Source of the DNA: Bdellovibrionales bacterium | Lineage (GTDB): Bacteria > Bdellovibrionota > UBA2428 | Reading direction: 5' to 3' | DNA length: 19,964 bases | Assembly: GCA_018266335.1 (NCBI GenBank) | Contig: JAFEAR010000233.1 | Location: 1-19,964, forward strand | Shown: positions 8,667 through 15,814 of the stretch, one piece after another | Position numbering within the stretch: position 1 is the stretch's first letter | How the letters are laid out: every line of letters starts with the position of its first letter | Translations under genes and position numbers: made by a program | The notes under the pieces: generated by a model | Database searches by the model: none | What the model saw: only the letters and a program-made list of their open reading frames with translations | Told to the model about the DNA's origin: nothing

Positions 8667-9712
8667 TGAAAATTCGCGCGGGGCTCGTGGGCTGCGGGCG
8701 CATTTCGAAGAATCACCTCGAAGCACTGCAAAAGCTGGCCAGCGACGTCGAGATCGTTGCCGTCTGCGACACGAACCCGGAAAATCTTGCCGCGGCCGTA
8801 AAGTCTACGGGCGCCAAAGGTTATTCTGACCTTCCCAGTCTCCTGAAAGATTCTAACTGCGATTTCGTTTCGCTCTGCACGCCCAGCGGATTGCACCCGG
8901 AGCAAACTATTTTGGCCGCGGCCGCCGGCAAGCACGTGGTCAGTGAAAAGCCCATGTCCGTTACGTGGGAAGCCGCCCTCCGCATGGTTCGCGCCTGCGA
9001 TGAAGCGAAAGTAAAACTTTTCGTTGTTAAACAAAACCGCTTCAACGCTCCTCTCCAAATGCTCAAGCGCGCCCTCGACAAGGGACGCTTCGGAAAAATT
9101 TACATGGCGGCCGTAAATGTGTTCTGGACCCGCCCGCAGGATTACTACGACCAAGCCCCCTGGCGCGGCACCTGGAAGCTCGATGGCGGCGCGTACATGA
9201 ACCAGGCCAGTCACTACGTAGATTTGCTTCGCTGGCTCATGGGCCCGGTGGACGAAGTCCATGCCTTTACGGCCACCCTGGCCCGCAAGATCGAAGCCGA
9301 AGACAGTGGCGTCGTGAACGTCCGTTTTAAATCGGGCGCCCTGGGCTCCATGAACGTTACGATGCTCACCTACCCCAAGAACCTCGAAGGCTCCATCACC
9401 ATCCTGGGCGAGCGAGGCACCGTACGCATTGGCGGTATGGCCGTTAACAAAATTGAACAATGGGATTTTGCGGACAAAGACGCAGACGACGAACAAGTTG
9501 CCGCCGTAAGCTACGCCACCAGTTCCGTTTACGGCTTTGGCCACGAAACTTATTACCGTAACGTGGTGGACACTCTTCGCGGCAAGGCTACGGCCAGCAC
9601 CGACGGACGAGAAGGACTCAAATCGCTCGAGCTGCTGATTGGCATTTACGAATCGGTTCGCAAAAAATCCACCGTAAAACTCCCCCTCGACAGTCAAGGG
9701 TTACTCACATGA
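8666..9712 (+). CDS. wbpB: Gfo/Idh/MocA oxidoreductase, WbpB-like UDP-GlcNAcA 3-dehydrogenase
   Basis: 348 aa. The ATG overlaps the upstream stop by one base (TAATG), indicating translational coupling. The N-terminal dinucleotide fold carries [16 protein letters not shown] (6-21), the family EKP motif is at 94-96 (VSEKPMSV), and the C-terminal domain has [19 protein letters not shown] with the conserved H183, close to characterised WbpB/WlbA proteins. Family role: oxidation of UDP-GlcNAcA at C3 to the 3-keto sugar, with the cofactor regenerated using 2-oxoglutarate produced by the partner aminotransferase. Placement between WbpA-like and WbpD/E-like genes makes this assignment much stronger than for a lone Gfo/Idh/MocA protein. 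Confidence 0.9.
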   Translation: MKIRAGLVGCGRISKNHLEALQKLASDVEIVAVCDTNPENLAAAVKSTGAKGYSDLPSLLKDSNCDFVSLCTPSGLHPEQTILAAAAGKHVVSEKPMSVTWEAALRMVRACDEAKVKLFVVKQNRFNAPLQMLKRALDKGRFGKIYMAAVNVFWTRPQDYYDQAPWRGTWKLDGGAYMNQASHYVDLLRWLMGPVDEVHAFTATLARKIEAEDSGVVNVRFKSGALGSMNVTMLTYPKNLEGSITILGERGTVRIGGMAVNKIEQWDFADKDADDEQVAAVSYATSSVYGFGHETYYRNVVDTLRGKATASTDGREGLKSLELLIGIYESVRKKSTVKLPLDSQGLLT

Positions 9713-10299
9713 TGGATTACACCGTACACGAAAGCTCGATCGTTGATGCCGGCGCTCAAATTGGTAAAGGCACGCGCATCTGGCACTGGGTGCACGTATC
9801 GCCCGAAGCCGTTATCGGTGAACGCTGTTCGCTGGGGCAGAATGTTTTTGTCGCCAACAAAGTGCGCATCGGTAACAACGTTAAAATTCAAAACAACGTG
9901 TCGATTTACGAAGGGGTAACCCTGGAAGACGATGTCTTCTGCGGTCCCAGCATGGTCTTCACCAACGTCTATAATCCGCGCTCCGCCATTGTGCGCAAAA
10001 ACGAATACCGCTCGACGCACGTTAAGCGCGGCGCAACCATCGGCGCCAACGCCACCATCGTTTGCGGCATTACCTTGGGAGAATTCTGTTTCATCGGCGC
10101 CGGAGCCGTGGTGAATCGCGATGTTCCCGCCTACGCGCTCATGGCCGGCGTTCCGGCCAAACAACTCGGCTGGATGGGTGAACACGGCGAACGCCTGGTC
10201 CCGGGCGATCAAAAAAATCACTGGCGTTGTCCCGCAACTGGACAACAATATATAGAGAGCACCGAAGGTGCGAAAAAAACTTTGAGGAAAGTCCCATGA
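9709..10299 (+). CDS. wbpD: Left-handed beta-helix N-acetyltransferase, WbpD-like
   Basis: 196 aa. ATG at 9709 overlaps the previous stop by 4 nt (ATGA); a second ATG at 9712 is also possible. Imperfect hexapeptide repeats run from about residue 10 to 150 ([61 protein letters not shown]), the signature of the left-handed parallel beta-helix that forms a trimeric acyltransferase. The family tail [10 protein letters not shown] is present. Family role: acetyl-CoA-dependent acetylation of the 3-amino group of UDP-GlcNAc3NA to give UDP-2,3-diacetamido-2,3-dideoxy-glucuronic acid. The order dehydrogenase, oxidoreductase, acetyltransferase, aminotransferase matches the Wbp/Wlb pathway. A serine or generic sugar acetyltransferase is much less likely in this context. 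Confidence 0.9.
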   Translation: MMDYTVHESSIVDAGAQIGKGTRIWHWVHVSPEAVIGERCSLGQNVFVANKVRIGNNVKIQNNVSIYEGVTLEDDVFCGPSMVFTNVYNPRSAIVRKNEYRSTHVKRGATIGANATIVCGITLGEFCFIGAGAVVNRDVPAYALMAGVPAKQLGWMGEHGERLVPGDQKNHWRCPATGQQYIESTEGAKKTLRKVP

Positions 10300-11405
10300 A
10301 ATTTGAATTCATCGATCTCGCATCCCAGCAAACTCGCATCAAAGACTCGCTCGATAAACGCATGCAGGCGGTGCTCAAGCACGGACAATACATCATGGGT
10401 CCCGAAATTGCGGAACTCGAAGCGCAACTCGCCGAGTACGTTGGCACCAAACACTGCATCTCGCTTTCCAGTGGCACCGATGCGCTCCTGGTGGCCATGA
10501 TGGCCCTCGATATCCACGCGGGCGACGAGGTCATCACCACACCCTTCACCTTCTACGCCACCGGCGAAATGATCGCTCTGCTGGGAGCTAAGCCCGTGTT
10601 TGTGGACATCGATCCCGAGACCTACAACATGGACCCCGCGCTGGTTGAAAAGGCCATCACCTCGCGCACCAAGGCCATTGTCCCCGTAAGCCTTTACGGC
10701 CAGTGCGCCGATTTCGACGCCCTCAACGCCATCGGCAAGAAACACAAAATTCCCGTCATTGAAGATGCCGCCCAAAGTTTCGGCGGCACCTACAAAGGTC
10801 GCAAGTCTTGCGCATTGTCAGAGATGAGCTGCACCAGTTTCTTTCCGTCTAAGCCCCTCGGCGGCTACGGCGACAGTGGCGCCTGCTTCACCAACGACGA
10901 CAAACTCGCCCAGCGCATGCGCGAAATTCGCGTGCACGGCCAACCCAGCCGCTACTATCACACGATGCTTGGCATCAACGGTCGCATGGACACCTTGCAG
11001 GCCGCTATTCTGCTCGCAAAAATGGAAGTATTCCCCGAGGAAGTGGCGGCTCGCGAACGCATTGGCGCTCGTTACACTCAGCTCATCGATGCCAAGCTTG
11101 GACGCAAAGCCATCACGCCCGTCATTCGCAGCGGGAACACCTCGCCCTACGCACAGTACACGGTGCAAATTGAGCACCGCAACGAAGTGCAGGAAAAACT
11201 AAAAAAACTCGGCGTCCCCACGGCCGTGCACTATCCTATTCCTCTGCACTTGCAGCCCGTGTTCAAATATTTGGAACTCGGCGAAGGATCCTTCCCCGAA
11301 GCCGAAGCCGCCGGCAAGCGTGTGATGAGTTTGCCCATGCACCCGTATTTGACCGAAAAAGATCAAACGGCCATCGTAAGTGCTCTAGCCGAAGCCATCG
11401 GATAA
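10296..11405 (+). CDS. wbpE: DegT/DnrJ/EryC1 aminotransferase, WbpE-like
   Basis: 369 aa. The ATG at 10296 overlaps the WbpD-like stop by 4 nt (ATGA) and has GAGGAA at 10284-10289 as ribosome site. PLP-enzyme features are [10 protein letters not shown] (PLP phosphate cup), [10 protein letters not shown] with D157 for the ring nitrogen, and [15 protein letters not shown] with K186 as Schiff-base lysine. The segment [18 protein letters not shown] and the [15 protein letters not shown] block are characteristic of WbpE/WlbC rather than of ArnB. Family role: glutamate-dependent amination of UDP-3-keto-GlcNAcA to UDP-GlcNAc3NA. It is the second DegT-type enzyme of this locus and is clearly diverged from the one at 3299. 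It ends 7 nt before the convergent HAD gene. Confidence 0.92.
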   Translation: MKFEFIDLASQQTRIKDSLDKRMQAVLKHGQYIMGPEIAELEAQLAEYVGTKHCISLSSGTDALLVAMMALDIHAGDEVITTPFTFYATGEMIALLGAKPVFVDIDPETYNMDPALVEKAITSRTKAIVPVSLYGQCADFDALNAIGKKHKIPVIEDAAQSFGGTYKGRKSCALSEMSCTSFFPSKPLGGYGDSGACFTNDDKLAQRMREIRVHGQPSRYYHTMLGINGRMDTLQAAILLAKMEVFPEEVAARERIGARYTQLIDAKLGRKAITPVIRSGNTSPYAQYTVQIEHRNEVQEKLKKLGVPTAVHYPIPLHLQPVFKYLELGEGSFPEAEAAGKRVMSLPMHPYLTEKDQTAIVSALAEAIG

Positions 11406-11412
11406 GCGACGT

Positions 11413-12051
11413 TTACAAACCCAAACGTAGCAAAAGATCGCCGATGCTGTTTAAGCGGTGAGAAGCCAATACCTTCACGCCGCCGATTCCATAGGCCGCA
11501 CCGTAAAAAGTAACGCCGGCCGCGGCGGCGCAGGTTTTGTCGATCGGGTCGTCGCCAACGTAAATCGCCTGCGAGGCCTGAACCCCCGCCAAATCAATCG
11601 CACGCAGCAAGTGATCGGGATGAGGTTTGGGATTAGGAACCTGTTCACGCGTCACAATGCTCGCAAACGGAACATCACTTAAAAATTTTGCCAGAGCGGC
11701 CTGACTCGAGCGAATTGCCTTATTGGTGACGATACCCAGCTTAAGTCCCCGTTGCCGAAGAGCCGCGAGGGTTTCGTGTACACCCGGATACAGCCGCGTA
11801 AGGGGACGCTCCAGGGACATGTAAATATCCATATAGCGGCGAGTGGCCTCGTCTAGCTCCGCCGCGGGCAGCTCGGGAATGCAGTTGCGTACAAGGTGCT
11901 GCGGCCCGCGACCCACGTTGGGACGAATAGCCCCCGCGTCAAAAATCCGCAGGCCACGCTCCTGCCGAAGCAAGTTAATCGTCTGCACCATGTCGGGAAA
12001 GCTATCGATGAGCGTTCCGTCCAGATCGAAGAAAACTGCTTTCAGACCCAT
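11413..12051 (-). CDS. HAD-superfamily phosphatase, phosphoglycolate-phosphatase-like
   Basis: 212 aa. ATG at 12051 with AAAGGGAA just upstream on the minus strand. Motif I is FFDLDGTLIDS with nucleophile D9 and acid/base D11, motif II is VTNK (T109), motif III is PKPHP (K142), and motif IV is YVGDDPIDK (D167, D168, D171). The helical cap (about 18-85) contains the Gph-type NVGRGPQHLVR. Family role: Mg-dependent hydrolysis of small phosphomonoesters such as 2-phosphoglycolate or sugar phosphates; the substrate cannot be read from sequence. It is inserted on the minus strand between two polysaccharide genes, converging with wbpE and diverging from the GT2 at 12090 with only 38 nt between starts. 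It may be a house-keeping repair phosphatase or a sugar-phosphate phosphatase serving the pathway. Confidence 0.88.
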   Translation of the reverse strand: MGLKAVFFDLDGTLIDSFPDMVQTINLLRQERGLRIFDAGAIRPNVGRGPQHLVRNCIPELPAAELDEATRRYMDIYMSLERPLTRLYPGVHETLAALRQRGLKLGIVTNKAIRSSQAALAKFLSDVPFASIVTREQVPNPKPHPDHLLRAIDLAGVQASQAIYVGDDPIDKTCAAAAGVTFYGAAYGIGGVKVLASHRLNSIGDLLLRLGL

Positions 12052-12089
12052 GTTTCCCTTTTAGTAGAGGAATCGTATGATGAGGCAAG

Positions 12090-13034
12090 ATGAAACTCAT
12101 CAGCATCGTTACTCCTTGTTTTAACGAAGAAGAAAATGTGGACGAGCTCCACGCGCAAATACGCGATGTTTTCGCCAAGCTGCCGGGCTACGACTACGAG
12201 CACATTTACGTCGACAATGCCTCCAAAGACAAAACCGTCGAAAAAGTAAAGGCCATCGCGGCCCGCGATCCCCACGTAAAACTCATTGTGAACGCGCGCA
12301 ATTTTGGACACATTCGCTCGCCCTACTACGGTCTCCTGCAGGGTCGTGGCGACGCCGTTATGCTCATGGCCTCGGACCTGCAAGATCCGCCTTCGCTCAT
12401 TCCCGAGTTTATTCGTAAATGGGAAGAAGGATTTCGCATTGTCATTGGAGTCAAAAATCAGAGCGAGGAGTCGGCCGCGATGTTTGCCGTGCGTAGCTCT
12501 TACTACAATCTCATTTCTCGCATTTCGGACATTGAACTCGTTAAAAACTACACGGGCTTTGGACTCTATGATCGCAAGGTGATCGACATTCTCCGCGAAA
12601 TCAAAGATCCCTACCCGTACTTTCGTGGACTCATTTCCGAAATCGGCTTCGAGAAAGCAAAAATTTACTTCACTCAGCCCAGTCGCAAACGGGGTATTTC
12701 GGCCAACAACTTTTACACACTCTACGACATGGCCATGCTGGGCATTACCAGCCACTCCAAGGTCCCCCTACGTTTTGCCACCATGGCGGGATTCTTTATG
12801 TCGGCCGGTAGTTTCTTTGTGGCCGTGGCCTATTTGGTGGCCAAGATCTTCTTTTGGTACAGCATTCCCTTTGGATTCGCCCCCCTGATTATCGCCCTCT
12901 TCTTTTTCGCGTCCGTTCAGCTCTTCTTCATTGGCCTCATTGGCGAATACATTGGCTTTATTTATACCCAGGTGCTGCGCCGTCCCCTCGTGGTAGAACA
13001 GGAGAGGGTCGGGTTTGACCCTCCAAAGCATTGA
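12090..13034 (+). CDS. DPM1/GtrB-like polyprenyl-phosphate glycosyltransferase with two TM helices
   Basis: 314 aa. ATG at 12090 preceded by GAGG (12082-12085). GT-A domain: SIVTPCFNEEEN (5-16), YVDNASKD (40-47), NFGH, and the MASDLQDPP block at 93-101, diagnostic for the dolichol-phosphate-mannose-synthase branch (GtrB, ArnC, CsbB). The later basic motif PSRKRGIS (197-204) also fits this branch. Two hydrophobic helices, about 229-252 and 264-290, hold it in the inner membrane. Family role: transfer of a sugar from a nucleotide donor to undecaprenyl phosphate, producing a donor for periplasmic GT-C enzymes, for which the 5937-7268 product is a candidate partner. The usual GtrA-type flippase is not in the window. 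It is last in the locus before the promoter at 13088. Confidence 0.9.
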   Translation: MKLISIVTPCFNEEENVDELHAQIRDVFAKLPGYDYEHIYVDNASKDKTVEKVKAIAARDPHVKLIVNARNFGHIRSPYYGLLQGRGDAVMLMASDLQDPPSLIPEFIRKWEEGFRIVIGVKNQSEESAAMFAVRSSYYNLISRISDIELVKNYTGFGLYDRKVIDILREIKDPYPYFRGLISEIGFEKAKIYFTQPSRKRGISANNFYTLYDMAMLGITSHSKVPLRFATMAGFFMSAGSFFVAVAYLVAKIFFWYSIPFGFAPLIIALFFFASVQLFFIGLIGEYIGFIYTQVLRRPLVVEQERVGFDPPKH

Positions 13035-13087
13035 TTTTGATGACTTTTTGACGCCCGCATTCCTCCCTATCCGCTTAAGTTATTAGG

Positions 13088-13107
13088 TATAATGGACGAA
13101 GAGGAGG
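13088..13107 (+). promoter_or_regulatory. TATAAT promoter element and strong Shine-Dalgarno of the PilZ operon
   Basis: TATAAT at 13088-13093 is a perfect -10 hexamer and AGGAGG at 13102-13107 is a perfect ribosome site 5 nt before the ATG at 13113. The -10 overlaps an earlier in-frame ATG (13092), which would therefore lie upstream of the predicted transcription start. This decides the start of the following gene. No good -35 hexamer is seen 16-18 nt upstream; TTGACG at 13048-13053 is too far away. Confidence 0.55.
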
Positions 13108-13112
13108 GTAGG

Positions 13113-13748
13113 ATGAATTCCAAGTCTAGCGTTATCCACCTAGCCACGGATATCGACTCCTATTTCGAAGGCGAAATTCAGGCCATCGCTGGCCGGCAAA
13201 AAATCGAGCTCTCGCCCTTTGCCGTGAAATATCTGGGGCGCATGTTGGCGCGCTTTTCCGACACCCAAACCTACCTCAAGACGCAGGGCCAACACTCCAC
13301 CCTCGGCATGCTCTGGCTAGAAGGCTTAACCAAGACCGTTAATGAGCAGCTCCAGCAATTCCAGACTCTCGGGGACATCGCTCTTTTCACGTCCGGATTT
13401 TTTGGCGATCGCATTCAGCGCTCACTCGTCGATATGGATTATTACATGGCCATGGGTGGACGGGCCTACGAGCGGGCCGGCCACCTGCGCGAATCCATTC
13501 AGGCCGAACGTGACGTAAACATTTTTTTTGAACTCGCCGGAACCTTCGAGGGCCTGGTGGGCGTTCTGGCCGAAATCTCCGACCAAACTCTTTTGGGTAA
13601 CGATCGGGATGTGCTCAAGCTCTACGAAAAATGGCTCCACACCCGCTCCGAACGTGTGCGCCGCATGCTCGCCGAGAGTGGAATCATTGCCGCCGGCAAC
13701 ACTCCCGTTCCCGGCAGCTCCGGCTCTCCTTCGGACGGGCAAAACTAA
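13113..13748 (+). CDS. Uncharacterised soluble helical protein, first gene of PilZ operon
   Basis: 211 aa from the ATG at 13113, chosen because AGGAGG sits 5 nt upstream and the alternative ATG at 13092 lies inside a TATAAT element. I do not recognise the family. There is no signal peptide or membrane helix. The composition suggests a mostly alpha-helical cytosolic protein: an N-terminal part rich in charged and aromatic residues (DIDSYFEGEIQAIAGRQKIE), a central region FQTLGDIALFTSGFFGDRIQ and MDYYMAMGGRAYERAG, and a basic stretch KWLHTRSERVRRML near residues 177-190. The last ~20 residues are small and polar (GNTPVPGSSGSPSDG), probably disordered. It sits directly before a second unknown protein and a PilZ gene, so a role linked to c-di-GMP signalling or a secretion/surface process is possible but only inferred from context. 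Confidence 0.82.
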   Translation: MNSKSSVIHLATDIDSYFEGEIQAIAGRQKIELSPFAVKYLGRMLARFSDTQTYLKTQGQHSTLGMLWLEGLTKTVNEQLQQFQTLGDIALFTSGFFGDRIQRSLVDMDYYMAMGGRAYERAGHLRESIQAERDVNIFFELAGTFEGLVGVLAEISDQTLLGNDRDVLKLYEKWLHTRSERVRRMLAESGIIAAGNTPVPGSSGSPSDGQN

Positions 13749-14351
13749 GTGCAGTTTCTTTTCGACATGCAACAGTCCATTGAGCGCATCTACGGTGCCC
13801 ACACCGGCATCGACGTGCGCGCCTTTGTCCGCTCCCTGCAAGGACTAGACCTTCCCGGACAATTGCTCGTGGAGCAAAATTCTACGGGCGAAGATCTCAA
13901 CGTGGCCCTGCTGCTAGACCGAGATATTCTGCAGGCATGGGAAAGTGCCGCCGGCAAAACCCAGTCGCTCTCTGCCCACGAAATCGCCGTTCCTTGCGAA
14001 GAAGTCAGTCACTTCGTTTACCTTAGCTGGAACCATGCACGGGGACGCAACATTACGGGACTGGAAATGGAAATTCAGTCCGAAATCGATCGCATCGTGC
14101 TCGCATTCCACGGCCAATTCAACGTTGCGCCGGCAACACGTGAAGCTCTTTTGCAACAGCTCCTCACCACACCCTATCAAGATGCTAGCTACGAAACCGC
14201 TCGCGTTACCGCCGCCAAGTTTATTCATCGCCTGGCCGGCGGACGTCCGGAAGCCTGGACGCCCATGGAGTTTCAACGTCTCTGCGAATTTTTTCACGGC
14301 GATTTACAGCAAAAAATGCATCTTAGCCGCGAAGGCGCGCGCCGCGGATGA
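13749..14351 (+). CDS. Uncharacterised soluble protein, second gene of PilZ operon
   Basis: 200 aa from a GTG at 13749 that immediately follows the upstream stop; a GGACGGG stretch about 9 nt before it may serve as ribosome site. An internal ATG (codon 7) has none. I do not recognise a family. The protein has no signal peptide or TM segment. Visible parts are an N-terminal FDMQQSIERIYGAHTGIDVRAFV region, a central acidic helix/strand region with EVSHFVYLSWNHARGRNITG, and a C-terminal helical part ending in a basic tail (REGARRG). The last 4 nt overlap the PilZ gene start (ATGA). The tight coupling to both neighbours suggests the three proteins work together. Confidence 0.78.
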   Translation: MQFLFDMQQSIERIYGAHTGIDVRAFVRSLQGLDLPGQLLVEQNSTGEDLNVALLLDRDILQAWESAAGKTQSLSAHEIAVPCEEVSHFVYLSWNHARGRNITGLEMEIQSEIDRIVLAFHGQFNVAPATREALLQQLLTTPYQDASYETARVTAAKFIHRLAGGRPEAWTPMEFQRLCEFFHGDLQQKMHLSREGARRG

Positions 14352-14668
14352 CCGCCTCCGTCGGCCGACGTCAAAACGAGCGCATCTTGGTCGGCAAACC
14401 TATTCGCATCACAATAAAAAACAAAACTGCGTGGGCTCGTTTGGTGGATATGTCCGCCACCGGCGCACGGATTTTTTGGACCGACTCTACAGCGCTCAAT
14501 CCGCGAAGCTCAGTGCAATGTGAATGGGAGCCAGTGCAGGGCCTTCCTCTGAAAGTGGAGGCCCAAATAGTGTGGCACCGAGAAAAAATCGCCGGGCTGC
14601 GTTTTCGTAATTTATCTGCCCCAACGAAGCATTACTTGCGCGCCCTGGTGCGCTTCAATCGCCGTTAA
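14348..14668 (+). CDS. PilZ-domain protein (putative c-di-GMP receptor)
   Basis: 106 aa, ATG overlapping the upstream stop (ATGA). It is a single PilZ domain: the c-di-GMP-binding RxxxR is R8-QNE-R12 within VGRRQNER, and the second motif D/NxSxxG is D34-M-S36-A-T-G39 in LVDMSATGARIFW. Beta-strand-like segments follow (SVQCEWEP, LKVEAQIVWHR, IAGLRFRNLS), and the length fits a stand-alone PilZ domain. Both binding motifs are intact, so c-di-GMP binding is likely. Family knowledge: such proteins relay c-di-GMP levels to motility, secretion or exopolysaccharide synthesis. Its stop codon shares the palindrome TTAA (14665-14668) with the stop of the convergent rhomboid gene. Confidence 0.88.
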   Translation: MTASVGRRQNERILVGKPIRITIKNKTAWARLVDMSATGARIFWTDSTALNPRSSVQCEWEPVQGLPLKVEAQIVWHREKIAGLRFRNLSAPTKHYLRALVRFNRR

Positions 14669-15468
14669 TTCCAAGTAATGGGATATTTCCCGCCATCTTT
14701 AGCGGAAGAAGACGGATTGTCGTTATTTACGACCAAACTCAAACGACGCCGAACTTCATCGGGTCGCATTTTTTTTCGGAACAATCCGCCACCGCCCCGA
14801 CCATCCAAATTGCCGCCCTTAAGGCGCAAGTAAAAGAAACCAGCAATGAGTCCGCCGATGTGCACCAAGTGGGCTACGCCGCCGCCGGCGGCCGGGCCGC
14901 TGTAAAAAACGGCCGACACCACTTCGATAAAGAACAAAATGGCCACGAATTGCCGCGCCTTCATGGGCAGAATAAAGAACACCAACACCAGCGCATCGCC
15001 AAACAAGTAGCCGAAGGCCATAAACAATCCGTAGAGCGCACCCGAGGCACCGATGACGGGAGTATTCCCCAGGGAATCCGTGTATGCCGGTGCCACCACG
15101 TAGGAACCCAGCCAAGCCACAGTCTGCAGAATGGCGCCGCCCAGGGCACACACCGCGTAGTAACGTAAGAATTTTTTAGTGCCCCACCGCGCCTCTAATT
15201 CCGACCCCAACATGTAGAGCACGACCGCATTGAAGAACAAATGAGTCAGAGAACCATGAAGAAACGGATAAGTAAAAAACTCCCAAACGTAGCCGTGCTT
15301 CAAATCGGCCGGGGAGTAACCAAGCCAGGGCTCAATTGCAATTCCAGCAAATTGTCGCAGGCTCATCTGAACCACAAAAACAACGACGAAGAGAATCAAC
15401 AGAACTTTTACGGCTGGAGTTAGCCGCGGCTGAAACGACCCTACCGACGGGCCCCGATATGAAGACAT
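14665..15468 (-). CDS. Rhomboid family intramembrane serine protease
   Basis: 267 aa, ATG at 15468. The six-TM rhomboid core shows HGSLTHLFFN (71-80, with the oxyanion-region H76/N80 pattern), the nucleophile S142 in VIGASGALYG, and the catalytic H203 in HLVHIGG. Residues 20-34 form the first helix and an EARWG block follows the second, as in GlpG-type enzymes. The polar C-terminal ~50 residues are glycine-rich then basic and probably cytosolic. Family role: cleavage of membrane proteins within or near their transmembrane segment. It is the last gene of a minus-strand operon after a small exported or anchored protein, separated by 19 nt. The catalytic dyad is intact, so it is predicted active. 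Confidence 0.93.
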   Translation of the reverse strand: MSSYRGPSVGSFQPRLTPAVKVLLILFVVVFVVQMSLRQFAGIAIEPWLGYSPADLKHGYVWEFFTYPFLHGSLTHLFFNAVVLYMLGSELEARWGTKKFLRYYAVCALGGAILQTVAWLGSYVVAPAYTDSLGNTPVIGASGALYGLFMAFGYLFGDALVLVFFILPMKARQFVAILFFIEVVSAVFYSGPAAGGGVAHLVHIGGLIAGFFYLRLKGGNLDGRGGGGLFRKKMRPDEVRRRLSLVVNNDNPSSSAKDGGKYPITWN

Positions 15469-15487
15469 GGCCTAAACTTTATCAGAT

Positions 15488-15814
15488 TTATTTAAAGAGC
15501 GGACGGCCGTCTTGGTCTTTGTTGGCTTCAATCTGTTCGTAGGTGCCCGCAGGCAAATCGAGCATAATGTGCGAGAGCACCGATTCCGGTGCCGCGTAAG
15601 GATCCCAAACTACGCCCTCGCCAACCACCGGTTCCATAACTTCTTCCGGTAGTGCTGCCGAATGAGTGGCATCTTCCATTTCGTCGATGGAAAGAATGAT
15701 TTCTTTAACGGGTAGCGAGAAGGAACCTTCATCCGCCAAAACAAAAATGGGCACGAGCCAAAGGCCCGCGCCCACCAAATAACTGACCAAAGTCAGCTTA
15801 GAAGCTTTTCGCAA
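15488..15814 (-). CDS. Small exported or membrane-anchored protein of unknown function, TTG start
   Basis: 108 aa. The start is a TTG at 15814, supported by GGAGG (complement of 15823-15827) with an 8-nt spacer inside the end of the upstream gene; the two frames overlap by 17 nt. The N-terminus has basic residues (R2, K3, K6) and a hydrophobic stretch VSYLVGAGLWLVPIFVL, with VLA|DEG fitting signal peptidase I after residue 27. It could also remain as a membrane anchor. The remaining ~80 residues are acidic (SIDEMEDATHS, LPEEVMEP) and contain no cysteine or recognisable domain. I do not recognise the family. It lies between a beta-barrel gene and a rhomboid gene, so an envelope role is likely. 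Confidence 0.75.
   Translation of the reverse strand: MRKASKLTLVSYLVGAGLWLVPIFVLADEGSFSLPVKEIILSIDEMEDATHSAALPEEVMEPVVGEGVVWDPYAAPESVLSHIMLDLPAGTYEQIEANKDQDGRPLFK

Noticed and set aside
8663..9697. Minus-strand open frame of 344 codons opposite the WbpB-like gene
   Set aside because: It mirrors the real gene almost exactly, its composition is unlike a protein family, and the plus strand has the full Gfo/Idh/MocA motifs. Long antisense frames are common at this GC and codon bias.
12042..12755. Minus-strand open frame of 237 codons over the GT2 at 12090
   Set aside because: Shadow of a gene with diagnostic DPM1-like motifs; no domain features of its own.
13035..13060. Terminator after the GT2 gene at 13034
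   Set aside because: There are T-runs (TTTT, TTTTT) but only a weak AT-rich stem precedes them.
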